The notes: generated by a model from the letters alone, not told the origin. A stretch of 64,000 nt of DNA from Amoebidium appalachense (GCA_963693365.1 CAVNZM010000005.1:6758001-6822000); one strand, 5' to 3'. Shown: positions 13,552-40,038, numbered from the stretch's first letter. Made by a program: numbers and translations.

Positions 13552-13653
13552 ATGCTGTCGTTTGATTAACCGACATTACCGGATTTTTGGTGTATTCTCG
13601 TGCGCTCATGTCTCTTGTGTCCTGCAACACCAAGGGCCGTAACTATAGTCAGA

Positions 13654-13689
<36 letters not shown>

Positions 13690-13740
13690 ACCACCACCAC
13701 CACCACCACCACCACACACACACACACAGAGAGAGAGAGA
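13654..13740. repeat. Poly-C, (CAC)n, (CA)n, (GA)n compound microsatellite
   Basis: A C-run of about 35 bp grades into CCA repeats, then CA and then GA dinucleotides, as if successive slippage tracts formed at one site. Confidence 0.9.
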
Positions 13741-13823
13741 TACAGACAAATTCGCACGTACACCCAATCCCACGCCAGTTGAACCCCAAACGTGCGCTCG
13801 TGCCAGGACGCACACATGAACAC

Positions 13824-13854
<31 letters not shown>

Positions 13855-15133
13855 AAGGGTTTCTGCTTCATGAAACTTGCAAGTTGTTGCATGTTGTTGT
13901 TCTTTTATTTGACAGCTCATGATCATGAGCATTTGGTCAACAAATATATGGGCACACTTTCATTCATTCATACTACTCGTTCTCGCTCCCCCACCCCTCT
14001 CCTCCTCCAAGTTCACGTGGGCAACTGCAAAACACTTTCTTTGTCAGACATTATTCAAGGCACACGTCAGATGTTTCGCCCATCACGATTATCGCCCTAA
14101 ATAAGGTGTGCCGCAAAAAAAATATCTGATAATATAATTAAGCTACATGTTATCTAATCCGACATGTGATCCGTTCAAGTTGGCAGCAAAATCCAACAGA
14201 ACATATAACTTCGTGACGTTGCAATTAGAACAAATAATTTAGCTCTCAGCTTATCATCACAGCTTACGCAACCAATCTTTACCACCTCTATCTAAAGGTG
14301 TCGGTCTGCCCTACCTATCGCCTTTAAGTATCAAAACCATCAACAACGGTGTTTCGAAAGGATTGCAAAGCGTCGATTCAAAAAAAAAAACCCCTATTCA
14401 TCCTATTCGTGGATGTTAACAGCTCTAAACCCCAGCCTTTCGCGATTTTTGTTGTTTTGCCAAACAAATTTACAAGGCTGAGCAACCTATAATTATACTC
14501 TTGGCACAAAGTGCAAACACTTAAAGCACATTCCAAATCAAGCCACATCAGAAAGATTCGGGAACAAAAGGCGACGCTACAGCTGATGGACCAAAAAGGA
14601 GAAATAATGCATGTGTGTGTCTGTGCCTATGTATATTTATAAAACAACTAAAAAAGATGGAAATATCAACATCACCGTGCAAAAGTTGTTTTCAAAAGCT
14701 ACCATAACGTCATCGAACATGATTACGTAACACATCACTAAAATGCCCTGCCGAATGAGCAAACACACCACACCCGATTGTACTCGCGTCACTTCAGAAT
14801 ATCGCACCAGGCTCTTACCGGGTCGAGCCGGGTCACGATCCCATAATACCCGGCCCGGGCCGTGCTATTCACCATCATACAGCCCATGTCCGTCCACCCT
14901 TCACCGCTACCATACCAGGCCCAAGCTGCGGTGCCCCCCACGTCGCCGGCCGGGCCGAAACCACGTTGGCCCGAACATGCCATCCGACCCGACCCGGCTC
15001 GTCAACCAACAGCACCAAGGGGTTGTTGGGACTGGGAGGGTCCGGGTGGGGTGTGGGGCTACGACATACAAGATACCGTGTCGGTGGGTCTGTGGGGGGT
15101 GCTTCGGCAAGCCTGTTTGGGAGAGAGGGGGGG
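13741..15133. other. Intergenic DNA downstream of AsnRS
   Basis: Unique DNA, AT-leaning at 14100-14740, then GC-rich CCGGGTCGAG-like sequence at 14810-15010. Similar CCGGGTCGAG sequence recurs near 62705-62760, suggesting an old dispersed element. No gene recognised. Confidence 0.4.
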
Positions 15134-15253
15134 GGGTTAAAATGCGTTACAGAGCACGAAGTAAACATTCATAGCGGACAAGACGATACCAAGTGCAAAC
15201 TACACATAAAGCGTATGAAATGCATAATTGCAAAGCCCATGCTCCGAGCCGGG
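15134..15253 (+). repeat. Copy of G-run-bounded dispersed repeat
   Basis: A G-run is followed by TTAAAATGCGTTACAGAGCA and the copy ends near CAAAGCCCATGCTC, followed by another long G-run (15261-15307, 47 G). Matches the family by its ends and by the ACACATAAAG block in the middle. Confidence 0.6.
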
Positions 15254-15257
15254 GAAA

Positions 15258-15308
<51 letters not shown>

Positions 15309-15369
15309 GGGGGGGATGGGGAGGGGGAGTAATAAACGGTTGATAACAACCATGTGGGAATGCAGGGAG

Positions 15370-15413
<44 letters not shown>

Positions 15414-15521
15414 AGAGGGAGGAGGCGAGGGTTGGGGGTTGGGAGTTGGGGGTTAGGGGGCTGGGGTACAGAACATGAAGCATACGACAACCCTCCCCCC
15501 TCCCCCCTCCCCCCTCCCCCC

Positions 15522-15561
<40 letters not shown>

Positions 15562-15808
15562 CACATACCCAACACACCCACACCCACACCCGCGCGCACG
15601 CAACAAACTCGGACAGGCACAGAGAGAGCGAGAGAGGGGGGGGGGGGAGGGGGGGGGGGGGGAGGGGGGCTTACCTCAAGTCTGCCCCTGGTGTGTGGTC
15701 TGCGTTGTGGGGGACAGCCGGTTCATCCCCCAGCCACACTGTCTGAGTATTGGGTGGTTGCAGCCACTGCAACACTCTGCCTGTGTGCACACTGCAATGG
15801 TATGGGTT

Positions 15809-16083
15809 GGAAATTTGGCAACGGCTGGACCCACCCTTCCCACCAATATGCATACATAAATATGGAAATTTGGCAACGGCTGGACCCACCCTTCCCACCA
15901 ATATGCATACATAAATATGGAAATTTGGCAACGGCTGGACCCACCCTTCCCACCAATATGCATACATAAATATGGAAATTTGGCAACGGTTGGACCCACC
16001 CTTCCCACCAATATGCATACATAAATATGGAAATTTGGCAACGGTTGGACCCACCCTTCCCACCAATATGCATACATAAATAT
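15809..16083 (+). repeat. 55-bp minisatellite, five copies
   Basis: Five tandem units of 55 bp containing GGAAATTTGGCAACGG and CCACCAATATGCATACATAA. Units are almost identical; the last two differ from the first three by GGCTGG versus GGTTGG. Because 55 is not a multiple of three and no frame contains a stop, the minus strand shows long overlapping open frames that I regard as fortuitous. No flanking gene was recognised. Confidence 0.95.
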
Positions 16084-16558
16084 AGTCTGACAAAAAAAAA
16101 TTGAACACAGAGACACAAAAACCACCAGCCAAAGCATCCATCCCCCACCCCCCTTCCCCCCCCCCCCCTCTCCCCCCCCCCCCCCCCCCCCCCCCGAGAA
16201 AGAAAAAACCCTAACCAAACCCCAAACCTTCTTTTCTCAGTTCCTCTCAAGTTCTGCATATGACCCCCCCCCCCCCCCCCCTCCCCCCGCGCCCGTTTGT
16301 TCCCTTGGCCTGCACCTTTTCTCCCCTCCGACCACATACAAAGTTGGCCATATTGGATCTCCTTTTCCCCTTCAATCACCTCCCCGCCCCTTCAGCCCTC
16401 CTGACTCCCCCCCCCCCCCCCCCTCCCCCCCCCCCCCCCCCCCCCCCCCCCCCACGGCATACATCGTTGAACAGATTGTTGGCAATATTCAACCTACTTC
16501 CACTTCTACCTCCTCTCCCCCCCCACCCCCCAGCGCCTTCCAAGACACACACACATCT

Positions 16559-16589
<31 letters not shown>

Positions 16590-16927
16590 CTCCCTCCCCC
16601 CTCCCCTTCCCCTTCGAAACACCCCCTCCTATGGCATGCCAGCAGGGAACTAGCGGCACACGTACGTTGGTGCCGTCTGTAGGCTGAGTGGTTGGGTGGG
16701 GCCAAACGGGGCAAGGAGGACGTGTAGGCACAGTACGGCAACCTGTTGGAGAGGGGGGGGGGGGGGGGGACGGGGAGGAGAGGGGAGAAAGAGGGAGGCA
16801 GGGCCAGGGGAAGAGAGGGAGGGGGAGGGGAGAAGGTGAGCGAGGGGCGAAGGGGGGGGGAGGCCGGGGGCAGGGGGATGATGGGGACGAGAGAGGATGT
16901 GGGAAAGAGGGGGGAGGGGAGGGAGGG
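16084..16927. other. C-rich and G-rich intergenic DNA
   Basis: Alternating poly-C runs (16159-16194, 16264-16287, 16409-16453, 16560-16586) and then a purine-rich GGGGA stretch from 16746. Nothing recognisable as a gene. Confidence 0.6.
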
Positions 16928-17099
16928 TTAGAATGGGGTACACAGTTTGAGGTTATGTAATACGAATATGCAAAACAGAGCCAATAAACACAAAAGAGAG
17001 AGAATGCGACGAGCCAAACACAAACAGACAGGCGCCCCACGCTATCCCCCTGTACCCGAGTTTGAATCCATTCACCTGACATCGGGCGCATCCAGGGCC
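16928..17099 (+). repeat. Diverged copy of the dispersed repeat
   Basis: Starts GTTAGAATGGGGTACACAGT after purine-rich DNA and reaches GTACCCGAGTTTGAATCC, equivalent to the GTACCCGAGTTTCGACC segment of the full copies. The GTTTGAATCC segment resembles an RNA polymerase III B box (GGTTCGANTCC), so a SINE-like origin is possible. Confidence 0.5.
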
Positions 17100-17578
<479 letters not shown>

Positions 17579-18884
17579 TCATACCATAAGGAATGCAGAA
17601 GTCACAGCTTTGACCTTCCCACGCGTCCCCGCCAGCGGTCGAGCAGTTGGGGACGAGGGTGGAGGTGTGTGTGTGTGAGTGGGTGTGGGTGTGGTGGTTG
17701 GAGGAAGGGTCAGGAACATTGGGGGGGAAGGTAAGGGTTGAGTTGCTTCTCTCTCGGCTATCGCCTGTGCAAATGGTGGGTGGGTCATTGCTAATTCCCT
17801 CAACCATTGTAGGTCTGTTAGCAAACGTGCGTTCTCCTCTCGAAGAATGTCGAGATTGATGCGAAGTTCGGCGTTTGCCTGCGTGACTTCGTTCATCGTT
17901 TGCTCCATGCGGCTCAACTCTTCCTTCTTGCGGCGGCGGGACTGGCAGGCGCTCTCACGCTGAAAACATGAAATTGGCATCAGTTACTAGAAGGGAAGCA
18001 CGTTAAATTTTTGCTTTGCGATAAAGGCTATGATCATGTAGTGACATCATTGTGATCAGATCTGAGACATCTGAGTGGCTCAGCCAGTTGAGGATGGCAC
18101 ACGTGTGCCTTGCCGTGATGAAAAAAAGAATAGCACCACCATGAAAAAGAAGAAGGTGTGAGGGATCCAAAACTCAATCAGACGAAGTGGCAAGAAGCCT
18201 GTGGAAAGTGGCAGTAGCAGAAAAGAGAGTGGTTGGCAGAGAGAGTCGTAGTAGAGTTTCTCTATATTTAAGGAAGTGACAGCTGGAAGAATTCTGGACA
18301 TCACCAAAGACGACGGGGCCAGAGAGGAAGCAGAGGGGGGGGGGGTGGGAGGGGGAGGGGGGGGGGGGGGTAACGGTTTGAAAGCGACAGCATTTATCAA
18401 GGTGAACGACCGCCCCCTTTAAAAAAAAAACGTTCTAACCCACAGCAGGTACCACAGCGGCAATACATACGTTCTTTATAAGTCTCCTCTGGCGTCTCTC
18501 CAAACTCGACTCCGCCCCCCCAAGGATCTTGCCCACGTAAGGCTGCCCCCTCGACTTTTCCCCGTGTGGAGGTGGCTGAATCGCTCCATGCGGCGACGGA
18601 GGCTCATGCTTGACCTCAAAGCAGCTTTCAGCCTCACTGTCTGTAGTGGCTGGCGGCGTAGCTGGGGCAAGAAGACAGGTAATAGGTGCGGAGAGTTTTG
18701 AGGGCGGGGAGTGTGCGTGTATGCTTGTGTCTGTGTCTGTGAGCGTGGGGCTTGAAAGGATCGCGGAGGGATCCCATATAGCAGGGCTTTCTATGTCTAG
18801 GTCTAGGTCTAAATCTAGATCGTATAGGTAAGGGTTGGGTAGGTCCTCTTGAAGGTACCCATATTCGGGATCCATGGAAGCCAT
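17579..18884 (-). CDS. bZIP transcription factor, ATF6-like basic region (2 exons)
   Basis: Exon 1 is 18884-18471 and exon 2 is 17959-17579, with donor AAC|GTATGT and acceptor TTTTCAG|CGT in phase 0, giving 264 aa. The junction lies inside the basic region: RRLIKN from exon 1 joins RESACQSRRRKKEE from exon 2, about residues 133-152. KNRESACQSRRKKK is the diagnostic basic region of ATF6/CREB3-type proteins. A leucine zipper with regular Met/Leu spacing runs to about residue 188. The N-terminal half is acidic, with a (DL)n run at about 22-31, typical of an activation domain. ATF6 itself has a transmembrane segment after the zipper; here the C-terminus is Pro/Thr-rich with no hydrophobic helix, so either this is a soluble relative or further exons exist. 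It probably binds CRE-like DNA as a dimer. Confidence 0.82.
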
Positions 18885-20947
18885 GTTTTAAAAGGTTTCT
18901 TGTGTCCTTCCTGCGCCTCCAAAATGTGAATGGAAACCGAAAAATTACAAACGCACAAGCTACAAAACAGGCTAAATTATAGATGATGTTTTTAAAGTCC
19001 AGGAAAATACACAATATATGTGTAAACTAGTTAGCAAATACAAGCGTTCTTTATCCGTTTCAAGCATGCGAACCGTCGGTTTCGTTTCTATGTGCTTTGT
19101 GTTCTTCGCCCAAGAAGGATCATGAAACGGAACACATGATGCCGGCAAAACATTGGAGAAATAGAATCGAGATGAAGCCAATCACAATTCACCATTCTAA
19201 AATTTGTGTGGCTACACTGTAATGTACTACACACTGGCTGTTGTACAAATGATCCATTCTAACTTCAACAGGTTCTTAAAATGGAAAGCGTTTTAAATAA
19301 TCAAAGCAGTTGTAGTAGGTAGTCGCAAAAAATTACACAGCAAATGGTTAGAAAAACTAGATTTTCGTGTTGGTTCAATAGCACAAGATCCTAGTGAGCT
19401 CATATGACACAAGTGATGATATAATTGATTTTGCAGATAAGCCCATTTATTGGTTCATAATCACACTAGGAGAACACCTCAAGATTTTGTTGACTGTGGA
19501 ATGTTTGGAGCGCTTATCGTGCTTCATGATATTGAATAATCATGATAGACATCTATTGTAGCACCTTGCCGCGCATGGGTGTCTAAGTGGCTAGTAGTGG
19601 GTGTATTATGCCATTTTCTATACTAAAATGTTCATATTTGAGCCAATTTTGATTACATTAGGCCCTAATCCACAACTACTACAAGATTAAATGCCCTTTC
19701 GGAGTAAGTTCAGAAGCTGTCAGCGAGCCCGCCAACCAACCAATTACTGGAAAACAATGCAGTGTTTAAAACTTTTGCCAAAGAATCATAAACAATCCCG
19801 AACTGTTGTTGCTATCTGAACTGGGGCATAAGCTCCGCATGCAGATAGCGGCGCGGGTGTGGATCAGAGATAACACCAGAAATAGGGGTGCTCTTTGATG
19901 GAAAGAAATGTTGTTTGAGGGGTGTCGTTCCGTATTTGGGCTTCATAGCTTACTATATATTAGAGATAGCTTATGCTTTTTTTTGACAACAAAATAAACC
20001 GGATATATGTTCATGATCATGCAATCGATGCATATATGACACCAAAGCATGCACGCTGCGCGCATACACTGTCATTCATATATATGCTAATGTTCAGCCC
20101 CTGAAATGCCCAAACCTTTAAATTGAAAAACACAAAATTTTCATTTGGGGGGGGTAAGTACACAAGCAAGTACTCCCTTCACTCGGCATGAAGTTGGCAA
20201 AGGAATCAAAACGCTGCCGCGTATATCTATCCCTTTAATACGGGCCGGTTCAGTAGTCACGGGTATACTACCGTGCAGAGACCCAAACCGTTTTAGCGAT
20301 CCGATTAGGTAGCTTTTTGGCCCGAAATTCACTTTCCAAATTGGGAGCGATAACGATTTTCATTGGACAAAAGTTTCAGATCATACTATATAAGGCAGCT
20401 GCGCATGGATCTAAAGGTCACTTTTTGGGGCTAACAAGGGTTCAGCGTGTAGAACGGCGGGCCGGGCCGGGTCCGGGCCCGCGCCGCCAATCAATGGAAT
20501 TTATCGTGTGTCATTGAACATCCGGCTGAATTCAATGTACTTATCGTATCGTAGCTGAACAAACTTCATATAATATGAGTAATATTATCTGTAAAAACGG
20601 CATAATTAGGAGATATGTTTGGTAATAGAACAGTGGTGGCAACTGAGCAAGCAGTATCCTCTGTTTTAATACCCATACCACACAAAACATCTTGGAATGT
20701 CTTGATGAAGCATATGGCACCAATCATTTGCGAGAGCACTTTCGCAGTTTACCATAAAAGGCTATCACTGAAAGTGCGGAGTCAGAGTGTGACTTCTACA
20801 AGCACTTAAATTCGATTTGCCTTGCAAATCTCATGGATCAGCCTCTAGCGGGCACAATTGAAAACGAGAATTCGAAAGAAGGGAAAAAAAGAAAGAAGGA
20901 AAAAAACTTGATCAGGGAAACGGACCGATGTGCACGTACGCAGACGT
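18885..20947. other. Quiet intergenic DNA
   Basis: About 2 kb of unique, AT-leaning DNA with few microsatellites, in contrast to the rest of the window. It includes the upstream region of the bZIP gene. I see no convincing coding segment. Confidence 0.5.
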
Positions 20948-21030
<83 letters not shown>

Positions 21031-21178
21031 GGGAGAGGGAGAGGGAGAGGGAGAGGGAGAGGGAGAGGGAGAGGGAGAGGGAGAGGGAGAGGGAGAGGGA
21101 GAGGGAGAGGGAGAGGGAGAGGGAGAGGGAGAGGGAGAGGGAGAGGGAGAGGGAGAGGGAGAGGGAGAGGGAGAGGGA

Positions 21179-21256
<78 letters not shown>

Positions 21257-21322
21257 TAGCCTGAGCTAGAGAGAGAGAGAGAGAGAGAGCTACAAAGAGA
21301 GAGAGAGAGGGAGAGAGAGCCT

Positions 21323-21402
<80 letters not shown>

Positions 21403-21532
21403 GAGAGCCTTGAAGAAAAAGAGAGAGACAGAGACTGTAGAGAGAGAGAGGGGGGGGGGGGGGGAGGAGAGAGAGAGAGAGAGAGAGAGAGAGTGAGTGT
21501 GTGACAGTGTGTGTGTGCGTTTGTGAATATCG

Positions 21533-21571
<39 letters not shown>

Positions 21572-21612
21572 GAGAGGGAGAGAGAGAGAGGAGAGAGAGA
21601 ATGAGTGAGAGA
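20948..21612. repeat. (GA)n / (GGGAGA)n array
   Basis: A (GA)n block (about 20948-21018), a long perfect run of the hexamer GGGAGA (about 21020-21185), then further (GA)n blocks broken by short unique words (21186-21612). The frames across it encode only Arg-Glu, Gly-Glu or Ser-Leu/Pro-Leu repeats. Non-coding. Confidence 0.95.
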
Positions 21613-22042
21613 AGGAAGCTAGAGAGAGAACGGTGCGCGTGTGTGTACGTGCGTACATGTGTTTTTTTTTTTGTGTGTGTGTGTGTGTGTTTTGTGCGTG
21701 TGTATGTGCATGTTTTGTGCGTGTGTACCGGCACACATACGGACATCTGCAGAAGCACATACAGAGATATATGTCGGTGCACATAACGTGTGTACACGTA
21801 CACACAACGCGCACACGTGCTATGAACACACACAGTATGTATGTGTTCATGACTGCAGCAGATAGACAGATATAGAGGCAGCCGTCGTGGCATGCATAGA
21901 TGGCGTATGGACATGCAGACATACCTAGGTGGCATGTTTTTCTCAGCGTATGCGGAAGTTATTAAAAAAAAATTTTCATTAATGTTCTCCTCCCTGGAGC
22001 GTATATACAAATCGTAGTCGTTGTGTATGTCGGCTGTACATA

Positions 22043-23854
22043 CTAGTGATATATATGCATACACAGTGGATGGCATAGAGTATGCGGACGTACGGTGCGC
22101 ATCATGTGTCGTGTTGTATGACTATTCATGCACACTGGTCTAGAAATAGTCAAACTACTAACCATTGAAGACATGGGTTGCTTTGCATTGAGTTTGACCC
22201 GAGCACCATTCATATTCAAGACGGATTGTTTGTGTTTTTTACATTGATTATTGTTTTGTTCACTTACATAATTTTCATTAACTTGTTGACCATTTATCTG
22301 CATTGCAAATACATCTGGTACAGTGGTATTAAAAGAAAGACAATTAAGAGGTTTAAACGAAAGCTCTGTCTCTGCTCTTCCAAACGGCAATAATAAATTA
22401 TTTTGTCCGTCTGTAGCACTTTCTAAATAACTGAAATGGCCGACACCCCTCGGATCCAACATCACTCGCAGAACTTCCCTACCTCCGGCAGTACGGCCAA
22501 CAAAGATAGTTCGACACACTTCTCTACCTTCGTCTAAATAAACAATCAAACGCCTACCGGTCAACAATGCAATCAATTCCATGAATCCTCCATTGCTACC
22601 TTCCACATCTATACTTAAACACCTCCATGGTATAGCTATATAGTTCTGAATATAGCGCACGTATGCATCCTCACTTGCACACCAACATCGCACAATATTC
22701 AAAATGTTATTTTTAGCTATTAATTGTTCCCTCACTTGGCGTATTTCACCTACAACATCATGCGGTAAACTATTAGTCGAAATATTAACCAGTTCCTCAG
22801 CTCCCAAACGCATATTATATCGCATATTCCCAGATTGCTCAATAATGTCGTCAATATGACGTACAAGACCATCAATTTGTTGTTCTATCTGAATACTATA
22901 CCGCAAAGCATTGATGTATGGACCCAAATCCCACACTTCACCGTTTATAAATCCTATACCACAAATTTCCTCAACAACCATTTCTCTTGCTTCACGAAGC
23001 TGTTTTGCTTGCATAAGCAGGTCCACTGCTCCTTCCCTGCTAACCCCCAAAACGTTAAAAGCACAGTCGAAATTCTGTCCTGAAACATCATGACAATAAT
23101 AAAGATGTGCATCATCTAGTCTAACAATCCTAGGCCCAGTAATTTCGCTCTTTCGAACACAATCTATAGTGGTATCCACACCACCTGCACACCACCTTTT
23201 TTTTACATATACCCCTTCATCGTGACCCCTTTTCACTTTTTGGTGTCTTAGCTGCCAATAACAAACCCACGCGCAAAAACATTTTCTACCATACCCAGCC
23301 ACGCTTTTTTCATCCTTGGTTCCCCTACAACCTATCCCCGAAAAATCCTTAGCAGCATAACAACATTTCAAATGTGCCTTGAGGGCTATACGACGCCGTA
23401 AAAACTTTCGCAAACACACAATGCTCCTTTGACCACAACATACATCCCCTCTTTGAAATTCGCCAACACAAGTACGCAACTGCCCGAGAGCGTTCAATAT
23501 GTGTCGCACGACAAGGTAAACTTCACCCAAAACACTTAATATACTTACCACGGCAACATTACCCGGTATCAAAAAATAAATAAGTGCTACACAAATGTAT
23601 ACAATAGACAAAATACATCCCAAACTACATAACCATCCACGCCGTTTTTTCTCATACTTCGATTCCAATTCTCTCCAATGAGCACTACACTCCATACTAT
23701 CCCTTCGCATCCCTTCACTCGTAACAAAATTGCGGCATTTCCCAACAACACCGTAAAGCAACACCATCAACACAAAAACATATAGTACCCATGCGACAAC
23801 ATCCCGCTTCGTCAACACCTCCTTTCCAAACTCAAATAACACATCAAACATCAT
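22043..23854 (-). CDS. Membrane protein with OTU-like cysteine protease domain
   Basis: Intronless, 603 aa, starting at the first of two adjacent ATGs. Hydrophobic helices lie at about 19-38 and 75-117, so the N-terminus is probably membrane-anchored. Residues about 262-480 resemble OTU-type cysteine proteases: NFDCAFNVLGVSREGAVDLL carries a candidate nucleophile Cys264 in a D-C-x-F context, a REQL-x-x-N segment is near 375-382, Trp410 and NGGFMELIALLTGRRLIVYL (421-440) match the beta-strand and helix core, and His473 in GHFSYL is the candidate base. The ALG-x-SRE pattern after the cysteine is known to me from proteins of intracellular bacteria (Legionella, Rickettsiales, Amoebophilus). The family would cleave ubiquitin linkages. 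N- and C-terminal thirds are unrecognised. Transfer from a bacterial symbiont or a mobile element is inference; the domain call needs a profile search. Confidence 0.6.
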   Translation of the reverse strand: MMFDVLFEFGKEVLTKRDVVAWVLYVFVLMVLLYGVVGKCRNFVTSEGMRRDSMECSAHWRELESKYEKKRRGWLCSLGCILSIVYICVALIYFLIPGNVAVVSILSVLGEVYLVVRHILNALGQLRTCVGEFQRGDVCCGQRSIVCLRKFLRRRIALKAHLKCCYAAKDFSGIGCRGTKDEKSVAGYGRKCFCAWVCYWQLRHQKVKRGHDEGVYVKKRWCAGGVDTTIDCVRKSEITGPRIVRLDDAHLYYCHDVSGQNFDCAFNVLGVSREGAVDLLMQAKQLREAREMVVEEICGIGFINGEVWDLGPYINALRYSIQIEQQIDGLVRHIDDIIEQSGNMRYNMRLGAEELVNISTNSLPHDVVGEIRQVREQLIAKNNILNIVRCWCASEDAYVRYIQNYIAIPWRCLSIDVEGSNGGFMELIALLTGRRLIVYLDEGREVCRTIFVGRTAGGREVLRVMLDPRGVGHFSYLESATDGQNNLLLPFGRAETELSFKPLNCLSFNTTVPDVFAMQINGQQVNENYVSEQNNNQCKKHKQSVLNMNGARVKLNAKQPMSSMVSSLTISRPVCMNSHTTRHMMRTVRPHTLCHPLCMHIYH

Positions 23855-25132
23855 CTTCGTTTTTTACTCTTGATCATTCAACGTTCAGAAAGAAGTTCAC
23901 TCGAGCTCTGTAAAACTGAAATGCCGGCTGTGCACTAGGCATCTTCAGTTGCCAGGCTCAGCCTCCATATGCGTCTAGCAAATTCCTCGGTGCTTTTCCT
24001 GACATCAAAACAGAAACGTTCTCCAATCCGCAAACGCTAAAAACAATAACCTATCAATCCGGCACTGGCGGAACCGGATCTAAGTAACTATCTGCGTCCG
24101 CAAAACTGTAAGAATTCAATCCGTAGTCAATTTGAAAGCGCAAAACTCCACCATGCCTTAAGCAAAAAGCACAGAGAAAAAAAATACATAAACGGTTTAC
24201 CAGCCTTTTCCATTGCCACTCAGTCAATCAGTAACACTCGCCAGCTTTGACAGCCCCCAGAAACGCGATTTTAGCTTATCACCTATCCCGCCAATCAGAA
24301 TGTCCCCTATCTCAATCCGCCGGTCGGTCGGTTCCAACACGATCCATCGAGCAAAATCTAGCAGCATAATCAAGTTTTAAATTAAATAAAAATTATTTTT
24401 ATTTTATTTAGATTGGATAGAGATCAAGTTTTTAATTAGATTATTTTATTTAGATTGGATTGGATAGAGACGATCTCCAATCCGAAAGCGCCAAACTCCA
24501 CCATATATAGGCAAAAAGCACAAACCATATATAGGCAAAAAGCACAGAGAAAAAACATAGAACAGGCGTTTTGACCTCCACAAACGGTGGACCCTCTAGG
24601 CTGACTGCCCCGCACACAGTCACAGGCTCACAGTGCCATAAGTGTATAAGTGTGCGTGTGTGTGTGTGTGTGTGTACGTGTGCCAGCACTAACTTAGTGT
24701 GTGCAATAGTCTAGTAGAATACCTCTAGCATACTGTACATACAGGGGCCCCCTACAATACTGTATGTGCATACTGGAGCTCCTGTGAATTCAACGGGAGC
24801 AACCGACCGAAATGATAATTACATAGTGCTAAGTTGCCGCGTTACCCAACGACGCAGCAAATATGGTCTCTCTAGCCTGAGTCTCTACACAAGCATGCAC
24901 AAGCTCACCCACTCAGGTCCTTCCTACAAGTGGAACGTCTAACTGCGTAAACAAGGCAAGCAGGCTGGGGGGCCACGGTCGTGATCACACCACGTCCACC
25001 GTTGTCGTGGCTGGGCCGGCCAGTGGCTTGTGGCCCAGCCAGTCATTCTGACCCCTCAACTGCTACCTAGAGCACATATACGGTCAGCACGCCCCCAACA
25101 GTGCAGGGCCCCGGAAGTTCAAGCGCATATTG
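23855..25132. other. Intergenic DNA with a local duplication
   Basis: A segment with AAAGCGC[C/A]AAACTCCACCAT and GCAAAAAGCACAGAGAAAAAA occurs at about 24134-24186 and again at 24484-24557, where the GCAAAAAGCACA word is itself doubled. Between them is an imperfect repeat of ATTTTATTTAGATTGGATAGAG (24395-24470). No gene recognised. Confidence 0.5.
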
Positions 25133-27343
<2,211 letters not shown>

Positions 27344-27941
27344 GGTAAGCGGGTGATATGTTCCAAAGATCTAGGGCTGGGTGCGAACTGCGAAGTGCTG
27401 GTTTACTCTACCTGTAAGATGACGTTTTCCAGTGGCTCACTGAGGAAAAAAGTGTTGCCTAAATACCTTATCTTACATGCCTTCTTGTCTTGCTGGTAAA
27501 GTAGGTTGATTTTTTGGTAGGCTGAAAATTTGGAATTTAGCTAAGATAAAATATGATGTCATGCTACTCTAACCTGCTATAAGAAACAAGCGAATGCTAA
27601 ACACTGGCCACAAGATGTTTGAACTGTTTTACACGTGCACCAAGAAAACAAGAAAACATGCACGTCTAGTAGTATAGGTGTTGAGAAATATAAGAACAGA
27701 GAGAAGGACAGCAGGAAATATAGGCTTCTGTTTCTTTTTTCAAGCTGTTTAGGACTGTCATATAATAAAATCCACCTTAATATAGTTTCCGTTTTGAACT
27801 GGAAACAGCGGAGATCCGCTGCCAGGGGAAACACGAACACACACACAAACGTACGCACGCGAACACACACACACACGCACGCACACACACACAAACACAC
27901 TTAGCACGTGTAGCCCTTTTTGTGGCTTTTAAACCGTGAAA
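27344..27941. promoter_or_regulatory. Upstream region of BRF1
   Basis: About 600 bp of mostly unique DNA ending in a (CA)n-rich stretch (27838-27902) only 40 bp before the BRF1 ATG. If the tentative minus-strand gene is real, this is a bidirectional promoter. No TATA box is apparent near BRF1. Confidence 0.35.

Positions 27942-40038
<12,097 letters not shown>

Noticed and set aside
14810-15010. tRNA or rRNA fragment in the GC-rich GGGTCGAG region
   Set aside because: No cloverleaf with anticodon arm could be drawn and no rRNA core motif is present.
15809-16083. CRISPR-like array
   Set aside because: Units are contiguous with no unique spacers, and the genome is eukaryotic.
15671-16379. Overlapping minus-strand frames with a repeated YAYWWEGWVQPLPNF peptide
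   Set aside because: They are three phases of the 55-bp minisatellite; no start context, splice signals or conserved domain.
18080-18400. Minus-strand frame within the bZIP intron
   Set aside because: The two bZIP exons join in phase 0 at a conserved point in the basic region, leaving no place for it.
20838-22076. Long minus-strand open frame (412 codons) of Ser-Leu and Pro-Leu repeats
   Set aside because: It is the translation of the GA/GGGAGA microsatellite, which lacks stops; no non-repetitive protein sequence of any family flanks it.
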